Positions 15,250 to 24,202 of a stretch of 64,000 nt of DNA are shown here, piece after piece; position 1 is the first letter of the stretch; each line of letters opens with the position of its first letter. The stretch spans positions 248,001 to 312,000 of the forward strand of contig NZ_CAKKMV010000004.1 in NCBI RefSeq assembly GCF_918697865.1, given 5' to 3'. The notes under the pieces were generated by a model. The model saw only the letters and a program-made list of their open reading frames with translations, was not told the DNA's origin and did no database searches. The position numbers and the translations under genes were made by a program. The stretch is from Massilia sp. Bi118 (GTDB taxonomy: Bacteria > Pseudomonadota > Gammaproteobacteria > Burkholderiales > Burkholderiaceae_D).

Positions 15250-17535
15250 TCAGTGCGCCGCCTCGATCCGCACCGCAATCGACTTCGCCGCCGGCACATA
15301 GCTCTCCTTCGCGTAATGCCACAGCGGCAGCAGCGGGTTGCACTCCGGGTAGTAGCCGGCGATGCACCCCGGCGGCACCGGGTACTCCATCACCGTCAGC
15401 CCGTCCACGCGCCGCTCGACGCCGTCATCGGTGGCGGTCAGCGCGCTGACCTTGGCGCCGTCCCGCAGCCCGCGCGCCTCCATGTCCGCCTTCGACATGA
15501 AGATGACCATGCGGTCGCCGGTCACGCCGCGGAAACGGTCGTCCAGGCTGTAGATCGTGGTGTTGAACTGGCCGTCGCTGCGTACCGTGAACAGACGCAG
15601 GGTATCCGGACGGTCCTTCATGTCCGGGTCGACCGTCAGGCCGTCCGGCACCGTGAAATTCGCCTTGCCGTTCGGGGTCTTCCATTCGCGGTGAGCGGCC
15701 GCGATCGGCTTGCGGAAGCCGCCGGGCGTCCACATCCGCGCGTTGAAGTCGTGGAAGATCTCCGGGTAGGTCTCGGCGATGGCGTCGCGGATCTTGCTGT
15801 AGTCGGCCACCCAGCCATCCCAGTCGACTTTCGGGTTCGGCGCCAGCGTTGCCTTGGCCAGTCCGGCGACGATGGCCGGTTCCGACAGCAGCGTGCTTGC
15901 TGCCGGCTCGGCCATGCCCTTCGAGCCGTGCATGCAGCCCGTCGAATCCTCGACCGACACCGCCTGCTCGACGCCGCCCTGGACGTCTTTTTCGATCCGG
16001 CCCAGGCAAGGGAGAATGTAGGCGGCCTGGCCGTGCACCAGGTGGCTGCGGTTGAGCTTGGTCGAGATCTGCACCGTCAGTGGCAGCGCGCGCCAGGCTT
16101 CTTCCATCTTTCCGTGGTCGGGGACAGCGCGCACGAGGTTGCCGCCCAGGCTGACCAGCGCCTTCACTTTCCCGCTCTGGATGCCTTCGCAGGTCTCGAT
16201 CGTGTTCAGGCCTTTCTCGCGCGGCGGCTCGAAGCCGTACTGTTCCTTCAGCTTGTCGAGCGGCGCCAGCTCCGGCTTTTCAGTGATGCCGACCGTGCGC
16301 TGGCCCTGCACATTGGAGTGGCCGCGCACCGGGCAGATGCCGGCGCCCGGCTTTCCGATGTTCCCGCGCAGCAGCAGCAGGTTGACCAGCATCTGCACGT
16401 TTTCCACGCCGTTGCGGTGCTGGGTCAGGCCCATGCCATAGACGCCGATGACGGCGTTCGAGGCCATGTAGACGCGGGCGGCGTCGCGGATGTCCGCGCG
16501 GTCCAGCCCGGCCTCTTGCTCGATCTCGCTCCAGGTGGTTGCGCGTACCTTGTCCACGAAGGGACCGAAGCCCTGGGTGTGCTCGGCAATGAAAGCGGTG
16601 TCGACGGCCGGCGGATCGCCGCGCTTCTGCGCTGCGTCTTCCTCTTCCAGCACGGCTTTACACAGTCCCATCAAGGCAGCGATGTCGCCGCCCGCCTTGA
16701 GCTGGTGGTACTGGGTGCTGATCGGGGTCTCGGCGCCGCTCAGCATCTCCAGCGGCGACTGCGGATTGGTGAAGCTGACCAGGCCGCGCTCGCGCAGCGG
16801 GTTGAAGGTGATGATGGGCACGCCGCGTTTGCGCGCTTCCTGCAGTTGGTGCAGCATGCGCGGGCTGTTCACGCCGACGTTCTGGCCGAAGAACAGGATG
16901 CAGTCGGTCTTTTCGAAATCGTCCAGGACCACGGTGCCGACGCCGACGCCGATGCTCTTGGGCAGCGCCACCGAGGTGCTTTCGTGGCACATGTTCGAGC
17001 TGTCCGGCAGATTATTGTTGCCGTACATGCGCGCCAGCAGCTGGTACATGTAGGAAGTTTCCAGCGAGGCGCGGCCTGAACTGTAGAACACCACGCTCTT
17101 CGGCTCCAGTTTGCGCAAATGGGCGCCGATCTCGCTGAAGGCCTGCTCCCAGCCTATCTCCAGGTAGCGGTCGGACGCGGCATCGTAGCGCAGCGGGACG
17201 GTGATGCGGCCGGCGGCTTCGAGGTCGTGGTCGTGCCAGCGCTCGAGTTCGCGTACCGTGTGCTTGTCGAAGAAATCCTTGCCGATGTGCTTGCTGGTGA
17301 CTTCCCAGGCCGTGGCCTTGGCGCCGCTCTCGCAGAACTCGGCCGGATGCGGGTGCGCGGGCTTGGCCCAGGCGCAGCTGACACAGGCGTAGCCGTCCGG
17401 CTTGTTCTGCTTGAGCAGCAGTGCTGCGCGCTGCGGCGGCACTTTTTCCTCGAGGAGAATGCTGCTGACTTCCTTCAGCGATCCCCAGCCGCCGGCCGGG
17501 ATCTTCGGTTCATGGCTGCTGCCTTCCTTTTCCAT
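15250..17535 (-). CDS. FdhF/YdeP-family molybdopterin oxidoreductase
   Basis: The 761-residue product matches the YdeP group of formate-dehydrogenase-H-like proteins (E. coli YdeP about 759 residues, linked to acid resistance). Seen: a short Cys motif ACVSCAW near residue 50, the bis-MGD binding segments FYSSGRASLETSYMYQ, FFGQNVGVNSPRM, GMGLTQHRNGVENVQ and RGHSNVQG, and the C-terminal cofactor domain with RSDGQFNTTIYSLDDR and MEYPVPPGC. The physiological substrate of this group is not established. No FdhD or electron-transfer partner gene is adjacent. GAGGAT precedes the ATG. Confidence 0.85.
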   Translation of the reverse strand: MEKEGSSHEPKIPAGGWGSLKEVSSILLEEKVPPQRAALLLKQNKPDGYACVSCAWAKPAHPHPAEFCESGAKATAWEVTSKHIGKDFFDKHTVRELERWHDHDLEAAGRITVPLRYDAASDRYLEIGWEQAFSEIGAHLRKLEPKSVVFYSSGRASLETSYMYQLLARMYGNNNLPDSSNMCHESTSVALPKSIGVGVGTVVLDDFEKTDCILFFGQNVGVNSPRMLHQLQEARKRGVPIITFNPLRERGLVSFTNPQSPLEMLSGAETPISTQYHQLKAGGDIAALMGLCKAVLEEEDAAQKRGDPPAVDTAFIAEHTQGFGPFVDKVRATTWSEIEQEAGLDRADIRDAARVYMASNAVIGVYGMGLTQHRNGVENVQMLVNLLLLRGNIGKPGAGICPVRGHSNVQGQRTVGITEKPELAPLDKLKEQYGFEPPREKGLNTIETCEGIQSGKVKALVSLGGNLVRAVPDHGKMEEAWRALPLTVQISTKLNRSHLVHGQAAYILPCLGRIEKDVQGGVEQAVSVEDSTGCMHGSKGMAEPAASTLLSEPAIVAGLAKATLAPNPKVDWDGWVADYSKIRDAIAETYPEIFHDFNARMWTPGGFRKPIAAAHREWKTPNGKANFTVPDGLTVDPDMKDRPDTLRLFTVRSDGQFNTTIYSLDDRFRGVTGDRMVIFMSKADMEARGLRDGAKVSALTATDDGVERRVDGLTVMEYPVPPGCIAGYYPECNPLLPLWHYAKESYVPAAKSIAVRIEAAH

Positions 17536-17729
17536 AGCTGTCCATCCTCAAAGCTGCCGCCGGTGGGCGCGAAGTCGCCAGCATGAAGGAAGGCAAGGCG
17601 CCCGTCTGTTCGTGAGCGCACATGCATTGGGACAAGGATTTCGTTCGTCACGTTTTGGTGCGTCGAAGCACAGAGCCATCGTCTTGCGCCTGTCAGGATC
17701 GAAGGCCGATCACACACCAGGCCCATACC

Positions 17730-18839
17730 ATGAGCGCACCTGCCGAAATCCACCCGATCCCGTATTCCCCGGCCGTAGAAGTGCCCGAAGAAAAAGAAGT
17801 CGAGACGACGTTCGACTTGAAGGACACGATGCACAGCATCTCCGTGAAGACCTACGAGGATTCCGGGCATGCCATTCGCAGCGTGCATGCCAAGACCCAC
17901 GGGCTGCTGGTCGGCGAATTGAGCGTGCTCGAAGGCTTGCCGCCGGCGTACGCGCAAGGGCTGTTCGCCGTGCCGGGCAGCTATCCGGTCGTGCTGCGCC
18001 TCTCGACCACACCGGGCGACATCCTCAGCGACGACGTCTCGACCCCGCGTGGCATGGCGCTGAAGGTGGTCGGCGTGCCGGGCGAGCGGGTCGACGGCAG
18101 CGAGGGCGATGCGACCCAGGACTTCGTGCTGGTGAACGGTCCCGTGTTCACCGCGCCGACAGCCAGGAAATTCGCCGGCAACGCGAAGCTGCTGGCGTCG
18201 ACCACCGACAAGGCCCCGAACCTGAAGCGTTTGTTCTCGGCGGTGGCGCGCGGGGCCGAGAAGGCGGTTGAAGCGGTCGGCGGCGAAAGCGCCACGCTGA
18301 AGTCCCTGGGCGGCCATCCGGAGACCAATCCGCTGGGCGAAACCTATTTCAGCCAGGTGCCGATCCTGTACGGCGACTACATGGCCAAGGTGTCGGTGGC
18401 GCCGGTATCGCCGTCCTTGACTGCGTTGAAGGATGCGCCGGTCGACCTGAAGGACAAGCCGGACGGCCTGCGCGATGCCGTCGTTGATTATTTTGCGGCA
18501 CAGGGCGGCGAGTGGGAGCTTCGAATCCAGCTGTGCACGGACCTCGAGAAGATGCCGATCGAGGACGCCTCGGTCGAGTGGCCGCAGGAACTCAGCCCTT
18601 ACGTCGCCGTCGCCCGCCTGCGCCTCGAACCGCAGCAGGCGTGGAGCGAGGAACGCGCGCGCCGCATCGACGAGGGCATGCAGTTCAATCCCTGGCATGC
18701 GCTTGCGGCGCACCGGCCACTCGGTTCTGTCATGCGCGTGCGCAAGGACGTATATGCGATGTCGAAGCGCTTCCGCGCCGAGCGTAATGGCGTGGAAATC
18801 AGCGAGCCGCGCGACCTGGACGATCTGCGCAGCGTTTAG
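17730..18839 (+). CDS. Catalase-family heme protein
   Basis: The 369-residue product resembles the short catalase-like family. The distal-His strand is seen in IRSVHAKTHGLLVGEL, the catalase strand in VVLRLSTTPGD, and RGMALKVVG matches the RGFA(V/L)K motif. The usual proximal R-x-x-x-Y heme-ligand helix is not obvious; GSVMRVRKDVYAMSKRFR is the nearest candidate. It may be a peroxidase or heme-binding relative rather than a true catalase. The ATG at 17730 begins the recognisable sequence. It is divergent from the molybdo-enzyme gene, and its last bases overlap the convergent gene's stop. Confidence 0.75.
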   Translation: MSAPAEIHPIPYSPAVEVPEEKEVETTFDLKDTMHSISVKTYEDSGHAIRSVHAKTHGLLVGELSVLEGLPPAYAQGLFAVPGSYPVVLRLSTTPGDILSDDVSTPRGMALKVVGVPGERVDGSEGDATQDFVLVNGPVFTAPTARKFAGNAKLLASTTDKAPNLKRLFSAVARGAEKAVEAVGGESATLKSLGGHPETNPLGETYFSQVPILYGDYMAKVSVAPVSPSLTALKDAPVDLKDKPDGLRDAVVDYFAAQGGEWELRIQLCTDLEKMPIEDASVEWPQELSPYVAVARLRLEPQQAWSEERARRIDEGMQFNPWHALAAHRPLGSVMRVRKDVYAMSKRFRAERNGVEISEPRDLDDLRSV

Positions 18840-19186
18840 ACGGTGACCAGCGCCAGCAGTTCGCTGCGGTCGTCCGCGCGCTGGCACTGGGCGGTGGTGC
18901 GGTCCCAGAGCAGGAACATGCCGTAGGCCCAGTTGGCCACCAGTTCGCTCTCGGAGGCCGGCTTGGCCGCCGCGCCATCCGTCAGGCGCAGGATCTCGGC
19001 GCGCGTGAGAGCCGTTAGTTGCTCGTAGTTCCAGTCGTCCTTCGGCATCATCTTCTGGCGCGCGCGGTAGCGGCGGGCGCGTTCCGCATCGCTGAGCTTG
19101 TCGGCCTTGGGCGGACGCCCGCGCTTGCGGGCTGCTGCTGCGTCGAGGGCGAGTTCGATGGTGCGTTGGTCTTCCGGCTGTTTCAT
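18836..19186 (-). CDS. Hypothetical protein with AT-hook-like motif
   Basis: A 116-residue protein with KRGRPPKADKLSDAERARRYR near the N-terminus, an AT-hook-like GRP core followed by a basic helix, suggesting nucleic-acid binding. The C-terminal half (WNYEQLTAL..., WAYGMFLLWDR) has no known motif. The ATG at 19186 (MKQPED) was chosen; a GTG at 19216 would add ten residues. Its TAA overlaps the end of the catalase-family gene in convergent orientation. Confidence 0.6.
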   Translation of the reverse strand: MKQPEDQRTIELALDAAAARKRGRPPKADKLSDAERARRYRARQKMMPKDDWNYEQLTALTRAEILRLTDGAAAKPASESELVANWAYGMFLLWDRTTAQCQRADDRSELLALVTV

Positions 19187-19296
19187 TGCGATGGCGCTGG
19201 TTGGCAAGTTCACCACATTATTCGTGATGAGTTACATTAAGGCAAGCTCAGATTGTGTGACGCGTCACGGATTTGTGACGCCGGGTCACAAATCGT

Positions 19297-20676
19297 TCAG
19301 CGCGGTGCGATGGCGCCGCGGTACAGCGCATCGGTGATGCGTTCCTGGAAGCGCGCTTCGGACGAGAATGTACCGGGCTGCTTGTCCGGATCGGCGCCGA
19401 CGCCGGTGCTCACGTAGATCATGCCGTCCCTGCTGGCCGGATCGAACACGAACAGCGCGTTCAGGCCCCAGGACCAGCCGAGGTGGCCGACGCCCTTGAA
19501 GCCGCCGCCTTCGACCAGGCGGTCGCCGCTGGCGTGGCCCTCCTTGACGATGCTGGTATCCGTGAACTGCTGGTTGCCCAGCCCCCAGGCGTGATACAGG
19601 CCGCGATAGCTGCTGCCGTCGCCGTTGGCGCTGCCGTTCGCGCCGGCTGGATGCAGGGTCCACTGGCGGCTGAACATGGTGCTGATGGTCTGTGGCGCGA
19701 GGATCTGTTTACCATTGCTCTGGCCTCCATTCATTAGCATGAGCATGATTTGCGCGAGATCGGCCGTGGAGATGCGCAGGCTGCCCTGCGGGCCGAAGAT
19801 CGTGCCGTTGGCGCCCGGCTTGTATTCCGGGAGCCAGGCCGGCGCGGTCGGCGCCACGACGTCGAAATCGTCGGTCTGGGCGACCCAGGGACCTTGCGGA
19901 TCCCACGCTTCGGCGCCGTCCCTCTCGCGTTTCCGGTACAGGGTGGCGACGTCCTCTACCCGTGTCGGCCCGAAATCCCCCAGATAGAAGCCGGCCTTCG
20001 ATCCCATGGGATCGAAGATCAGGCGGCGCATCAGGCGGTCGAAGCGCTCACCGGTGGCTGCTTCCATGAGCGTGGCGATCACGCCCCAGTTGAAATTCAC
20101 GTATTCGAACCAGGCGCCCGGCGCATGGTCCGCGCTCCACATCGCGCCTTTGCCGTAATGGCTTCCGCCCGGCAGAAGCACCTCCTTCAGGCTGACCTCG
20201 GGTTCGAACTTGAAGCCCCCTTCGTCGCGCAGTGACGAGGTGTGCGTGAGCAGCATGCGCAGCGTGATCAAGCGGTCGGGAAAATGCGGATTGCGCAGTC
20301 GATAGCCGAGCACATCGCTGATGTCGGCATCGAGCGACAGCTTGCCTTGTTCGACCAGCTTCATGGCGCCCAACGTGGTTACGAATTTCGAGACCGAGGC
20401 CACCTTGAACAGCGTGTCGTCGTCAATCGGCTGCGCCGGCGCGCCGGCGATGGCGAGGCGCTTGTCGCCGAAGTGCCTGCGGTAGACGATTTCGCCGCGG
20501 CGGATTGCGACGACGGAGAGACCAGGCAGCGGCATCGCGGGGTCGCTCACGATCGCCTGCAGCTGGCGGGTGAGGGCCGCGGCCTGCGGTTGCGGCAGCG
20601 GGCTGGCCGGCGCATTGCCTGCGGCGATCGTCAGGGCGGCGGTGGCAAGCATCATGGCGATTTTCTTGTGACGCAT
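19297..20676 (-). CDS. Exported serine hydrolase, class C beta-lactamase family
   Basis: The 459-residue product has a signal peptide (MRHKKIAMMLATAALTIAAG) and the beta-lactamase/DD-peptidase fold: the SxxK nucleophile in ASVSKFVT, YxN in FEYVNFNWG, and the HTSSL loop. A clear KTG is replaced by a GHLGWSWG-type segment, as in esterase-like relatives (EstB, penicillin-binding-protein-related hydrolases). The substrate is unknown. The ATG at 20676 starts the signal peptide and is preferred to the longer frame from 20787. The DUF2145 gene ends 8 bases upstream, so co-transcription is likely. Confidence 0.82.
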   Translation of the reverse strand: MRHKKIAMMLATAALTIAAGNAPASPLPQPQAAALTRQLQAIVSDPAMPLPGLSVVAIRRGEIVYRRHFGDKRLAIAGAPAQPIDDDTLFKVASVSKFVTTLGAMKLVEQGKLSLDADISDVLGYRLRNPHFPDRLITLRMLLTHTSSLRDEGGFKFEPEVSLKEVLLPGGSHYGKGAMWSADHAPGAWFEYVNFNWGVIATLMEAATGERFDRLMRRLIFDPMGSKAGFYLGDFGPTRVEDVATLYRKRERDGAEAWDPQGPWVAQTDDFDVVAPTAPAWLPEYKPGANGTIFGPQGSLRISTADLAQIMLMLMNGGQSNGKQILAPQTISTMFSRQWTLHPAGANGSANGDGSSYRGLYHAWGLGNQQFTDTSIVKEGHASGDRLVEGGGFKGVGHLGWSWGLNALFVFDPASRDGMIYVSTGVGADPDKQPGTFSSEARFQERITDALYRGAIAPR

Positions 20677-20684
20677 CACGATAT

Positions 20685-21590
20685 TCAAGAGTCCAGTGGA
20701 ATGATCTCGTCGCTCGGCCCCGGCGTGCAGCCCGGCCCCAGCGCGTCCCAGCCGCGGTGCACGACGATATGCCGTGTGTCGTGGCACAGTTCCACGCGGC
20801 GCGCCTGCGGCGAGCGGCGATGCACGAATTCTTCGATGGATGCCGGCACGCTGACGCGCAGCGCCATCGCGTAGATGTCGTCGACCGGGTGATCGTCCAC
20901 GTGCACCAGCGGGACGAACTGGCCGGCGAACATCAGCCAGCGCGAGCGCAGCCTGACCGGGCCGGCCGCGTAGCCCTGCTCGCGCAGCCAGGCCTGGGCC
21001 TGTTCACGCGGCTTTTCCTGGCCGGCGATTGCGCCCCAGGCGCTGGCCAGGATCTCGGCTACCCACTGGTTGCAGTTCTGGTAGCGGGTCCCGAAGGCAT
21101 AGGCGTTGGCGCTGTAGCGGCCGGCCAGGAGCGCCAGCGCCAGCGGCTTGTTGCGCGCGGCCTGCTCCAGCCGGCCGGCATTGTCGGCATCGAAGAAGAC
21201 CAGCGAGACGTGCCCCTGGCCCGGCGCATCCGCGCCCAGCGCGAATCCCGGCACGCCCTGGTCGAACAGGCGCGGACGCGATTCGTCGCAGGCGTAGTAG
21301 AGCTGGCGCACGGTCCAGGCGCTGTCCTCGTCCTTGAGGGCGATGCCGGCGTGCGAATACAGCAGATTGAAGCGGCTCAGGTCCAGGCCCGCGCGCGAAA
21401 TCAGCGCCACGCTTTGCTGCGAGGCTTCGAGTTCGCGCTTGACCGCGCCGGCAAAGCGCAGCACGCGGTCCTGCTCGGCGGCAGTGACTTCCTTGCTGCG
21501 CTCGCAAAACGCCGGTATCCCCGCCGACGCCGCGGCGCTGGCGCCGAGGCAGATCGCGGCCAGCGCGGCGGCCGCGAGGCGGGACAGCAT
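20685..21590 (-). CDS. DUF2145 family secreted protein
   Basis: A 301-residue protein with a signal peptide (MLSRLAAAALAAICLGASAAASA), Cys at CERSKE, YACDES, QNCNQW, ELCHDT and GPGCTP, and the segments YSHAGI, YQNCNQWVAE and SHAGIALKDED. These suit an NlpC/P60- or YiiX-like thiol hydrolase fold with Cys-His residues (inference). I recall this family as DUF2145. Its ATG overlaps the stop of the upstream gene by one base (ATGA). Confidence 0.7.
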   Translation of the reverse strand: MLSRLAAAALAAICLGASAAASAGIPAFCERSKEVTAAEQDRVLRFAGAVKRELEASQQSVALISRAGLDLSRFNLLYSHAGIALKDEDSAWTVRQLYYACDESRPRLFDQGVPGFALGADAPGQGHVSLVFFDADNAGRLEQAARNKPLALALLAGRYSANAYAFGTRYQNCNQWVAEILASAWGAIAGQEKPREQAQAWLREQGYAAGPVRLRSRWLMFAGQFVPLVHVDDHPVDDIYAMALRVSVPASIEEFVHRRSPQARRVELCHDTRHIVVHRGWDALGPGCTPGPSDEIIPLDS

Positions 21591-22054
21591 CAGATGGCGA
21601 CCTTGCGCGAACCCAGTTCGCGGTACCAGTCATCCTGCAGGGCCAGGAAGAAAGGCTGCTTCGTGTCCGCATAGGCGAATTCATAGCCGTACACACGCTC
21701 GTTCACGTGCACGATGGCGCCGCTGCCCATGGTGCGCGCGGCCAGGGCGCGGTTCGGCACGTCCAGCGTGAATGCCTGGGCGGCCGTACCGGCAACCGGA
21801 CGCAGCGTCAGGCGCGTGGTATCCAGCTTGGCCGGGGCTTGGGCGATGTCGATCACCTGATAGTCGCCGGCGGTGACGCGGCGGTCGTTGTTGGAGCTGT
21901 TGCTGGAGCCGCCGATCGAGTCGGAGATGCTGCCGGAGGAGGCGGAGCCGGCGCTGGAGGCGCTGGAGGCGACGCTGTCACCCCAGGCCGGGGCTGCGCA
22001 TGCAGTGGCCAGGGCGCTCAGAATCAGGATGCGGCGGAGGGAGGCAATGGACAT
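21590..22054 (-). CDS. Secreted hypothetical protein paired with DUF2145
   Basis: A 154-residue protein with a signal peptide (cleavage near APAWG), a Ser/Gly/Asn-rich linker (about 27-57) and a folded C-terminal part (TAGDYQVIDIAQ... YGYEFAYADTKQPFFLALQDDW). It is coupled to the DUF2145 gene, which suggests that the two act together at the cell surface. No known domain. Confidence 0.6.
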   Translation of the reverse strand: MSIASLRRILILSALATACAAPAWGDSVASSASSAGSASSGSISDSIGGSSNSSNNDRRVTAGDYQVIDIAQAPAKLDTTRLTLRPVAGTAAQAFTLDVPNRALAARTMGSGAIVHVNERVYGYEFAYADTKQPFFLALQDDWYRELGSRKVAI

Positions 22055-22129
22055 GATGGTCTTTCGTAGTCGTGCTGAACGGCGCTAATGGTACATTGCC
22101 GCGGCGCCGCTGCCCAGTTCCGCTGAAGT

Positions 22130-23131
22130 TCACGCAACAGAAATGACCAGTTTGCCCTCCGCCTTGCCGTCGACGAGGCGCTGATGGGCAGCGCCGACGT
22201 CCGCCAGCGTGTATTCCGTCGGGTCGAGGCGCACCCTCAGCGCGCCTGCCTCGGCCAGGCGGGTGGCCTCGCGCATGATGGCGCCATGGGCTTCCCGCCC
22301 TATGCCACGGATCAGTGGCAGCAGGGTAAATACGCCGGAGTAGCTCGCTGCCCGGAAAGACAAGGGGGCCAGCGAGTGCGTGCCCCAGCCGAGGGAGCTC
22401 ACCACATGCCCACCGTTAATGCGTGCAGCGCGGAAAGACGCGTCCAGGGTTGGCCCGCCAACGGTATCGAACACGACGTCGAACCCCTCGCCGCCGGTAA
22501 AGCGGGTGACATAGTCCTCGACCGGTGTCGCACGGAAGTCGATCGCAGTGGCGCCATACCCCTCGATGATCGCGCGCTGGCTGGCTTCGCCGGTCGCATG
22601 GACTTCCGCCCCGAGTGCACGCGCGATCTGCACCGCGATGTGGCCGACGCCGCCGGCGCCCCCATGCACCAGTACCTTTGCGCCCGCTTTCAGGCCGGCG
22701 CGGTCGACCAGGCCTTCCCAGGCGGTGATGAAAACCAGCGGCAAGGCTGCAGCTTCGCGCATCGACATGTTCTTCGGCTTGTGCGCCAGCAGCGCGGCGT
22801 CGACCGCGGCATACTGGGCCAGCGAGCCTTGCACACCGGCGATGCCCCCGGTCATGCCATACACCTCGTCCCCCGGGTGGAACGCAGTGACCCCGTCACC
22901 GACGGATTCGACAACGCCGGCCATGTCGATGCCAAGGATCGCCGGCAGGACCGTATGGGCGTGGTCGGCCTTGCCTGCGACAATCTTGGTGTCGAGGGGA
23001 TTCACGCCGCTTGCCGCGATCCGTACCAGCACCTGGCCTGGGCCCGCCACGGGCCGGGCCGTCTCGGCCAGGACAGGTGCTTTGCCAAAGGCCTCGAGGA
23101 CGACTGCTTTCATGCTTGCCTGGATATTCAT
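22130..23131 (-). CDS. NADPH:quinone reductase-type zinc-less MDR oxidoreductase
   Basis: The 333-residue product is a medium-chain dehydrogenase/reductase of the quinone oxidoreductase class. Seen: MKAVVLEAFGKAPVL start, the ASGVNPLDTK loop, GIDMAGVVESVGDGV, and the Rossmann motif VLVHGGAGGVGHIAVQ that binds NADPH. No zinc Cys cluster is present. AAAGGAGT precedes the ATG. It is divergent from a LysR gene with a 147-base shared promoter region, so the LysR protein likely controls it. Confidence 0.87.
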   Translation of the reverse strand: MNIQASMKAVVLEAFGKAPVLAETARPVAGPGQVLVRIAASGVNPLDTKIVAGKADHAHTVLPAILGIDMAGVVESVGDGVTAFHPGDEVYGMTGGIAGVQGSLAQYAAVDAALLAHKPKNMSMREAAALPLVFITAWEGLVDRAGLKAGAKVLVHGGAGGVGHIAVQIARALGAEVHATGEASQRAIIEGYGATAIDFRATPVEDYVTRFTGGEGFDVVFDTVGGPTLDASFRAARINGGHVVSSLGWGTHSLAPLSFRAASYSGVFTLLPLIRGIGREAHGAIMREATRLAEAGALRVRLDPTEYTLADVGAAHQRLVDGKAEGKLVISVA

Positions 23132-23278
23132 GATGACTCCTTTCGATTGACAGGCTTCAGTCTAGGACGGGATCGCGCCGGGAAAAACGGTGTCGTCATC
23201 AATGCAGTATTTATGAATCATGAACAATCGGAACGCTACAATAGAGGCCCGCTGTCGAACCTGGTGTGAAGGAAAAGC

Positions 23279-24199
23279 ATGGACCGCCTGGATGCCTTGA
23301 AGGTCTTCTGCCGTGTCGTCGAAGCGGGAGGCTTCAGGCCTGCCGCCGACCGGCTCGGCATTTCCACGGCATCGGTGACCAAGCAGGTCGCCGCGCTGGA
23401 AGTGCATTTCAGGGTCAAGCTGCTGCACCGCACCACCCGCAGGATGTCGCTGACCGACGAGGGCCGACAGTGCTACGAGAACGCCGTGCGGCTGTTGGCG
23501 GATATGGGCGAACTCGAAGACTCCCTGCGCCGTTCCGGCGCATCACCCAGCGGCGTGCTGCGGGTCGATCTGCCGGCAATCGTCGCCAGCCGGATCGTGG
23601 CGCCGGCCCTGCCGTCCTTCCAGCTGGCCTATCCGGAGATCACGGTGCGCATGAGCGCCAACGACCGCTTGGTGGACATGGTGGAGGAAGGGATCGATGT
23701 GATGGTTCGGATCGGTAACCTGAACGATTCCCGGCTGGTGGCGCAAACCCTGACCGGGACGCAGTACGTCTGCTGCGCAGCGCCCGATTATCTCGCCCGG
23801 CGTGGGAGTCCGAGCACGCCCGAGGAGCTCGACGGCTTCGACTGCCTGAATTTTTCCTATCCGAGGTCGCGCCGCGTGCGGCCGTGGTATTTCCAGCGGG
23901 ACGGGCAGGACAGTTCGCTGGCGCCGCGGAGCGGCTTCGTGACCGACCATGTCGAAAGCCTGATCGAGGCGGCGACAGCACGCGGCGGCATCATCCAGGT
24001 GCTGTCGATATCGGTGCAGGACAAGCTCGACAGCGGGGAGCTCGTGCAGCTGCTGCCGGATTGGGCGGCGCCAGGTCCCGACGTCGCCGTGCTATTCCAG
24101 CAGCGGCAACTGCGCGCCGCGAAAGTTAAAGCATTCGTGGAATTCCTGCACCAGACCTTCGGGAACCGTGGCCACGGCCGGCCGCGCAACGAGGGATAG
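23279..24199 (+). CDS. LysR-family transcriptional regulator
   Basis: A 306-residue LysR protein: N-terminal winged helix (MDRLDALKVFCRVVEAGGF... STASVTKQVAALE) and a C-terminal periplasmic-binding-protein-like effector domain (about 90-295). It resembles the group that usually governs an adjacent divergent oxidoreductase gene. AAGGAAA precedes the ATG. It converges with the ABC binding-protein gene, 3 bases between stops. Confidence 0.92.
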   Translation: MDRLDALKVFCRVVEAGGFRPAADRLGISTASVTKQVAALEVHFRVKLLHRTTRRMSLTDEGRQCYENAVRLLADMGELEDSLRRSGASPSGVLRVDLPAIVASRIVAPALPSFQLAYPEITVRMSANDRLVDMVEEGIDVMVRIGNLNDSRLVAQTLTGTQYVCCAAPDYLARRGSPSTPEELDGFDCLNFSYPRSRRVRPWYFQRDGQDSSLAPRSGFVTDHVESLIEAATARGGIIQVLSISVQDKLDSGELVQLLPDWAAPGPDVAVLFQQRQLRAAKVKAFVEFLHQTFGNRGHGRPRNEG

Positions 24200-24202
24200 G
24201 GA

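Noticed and set aside
15232-17079. 615-codon plus-strand frame
   Set aside because: Antisense of the YdeP-like gene; its translation is His/Ala/Arg-rich noise without motifs.
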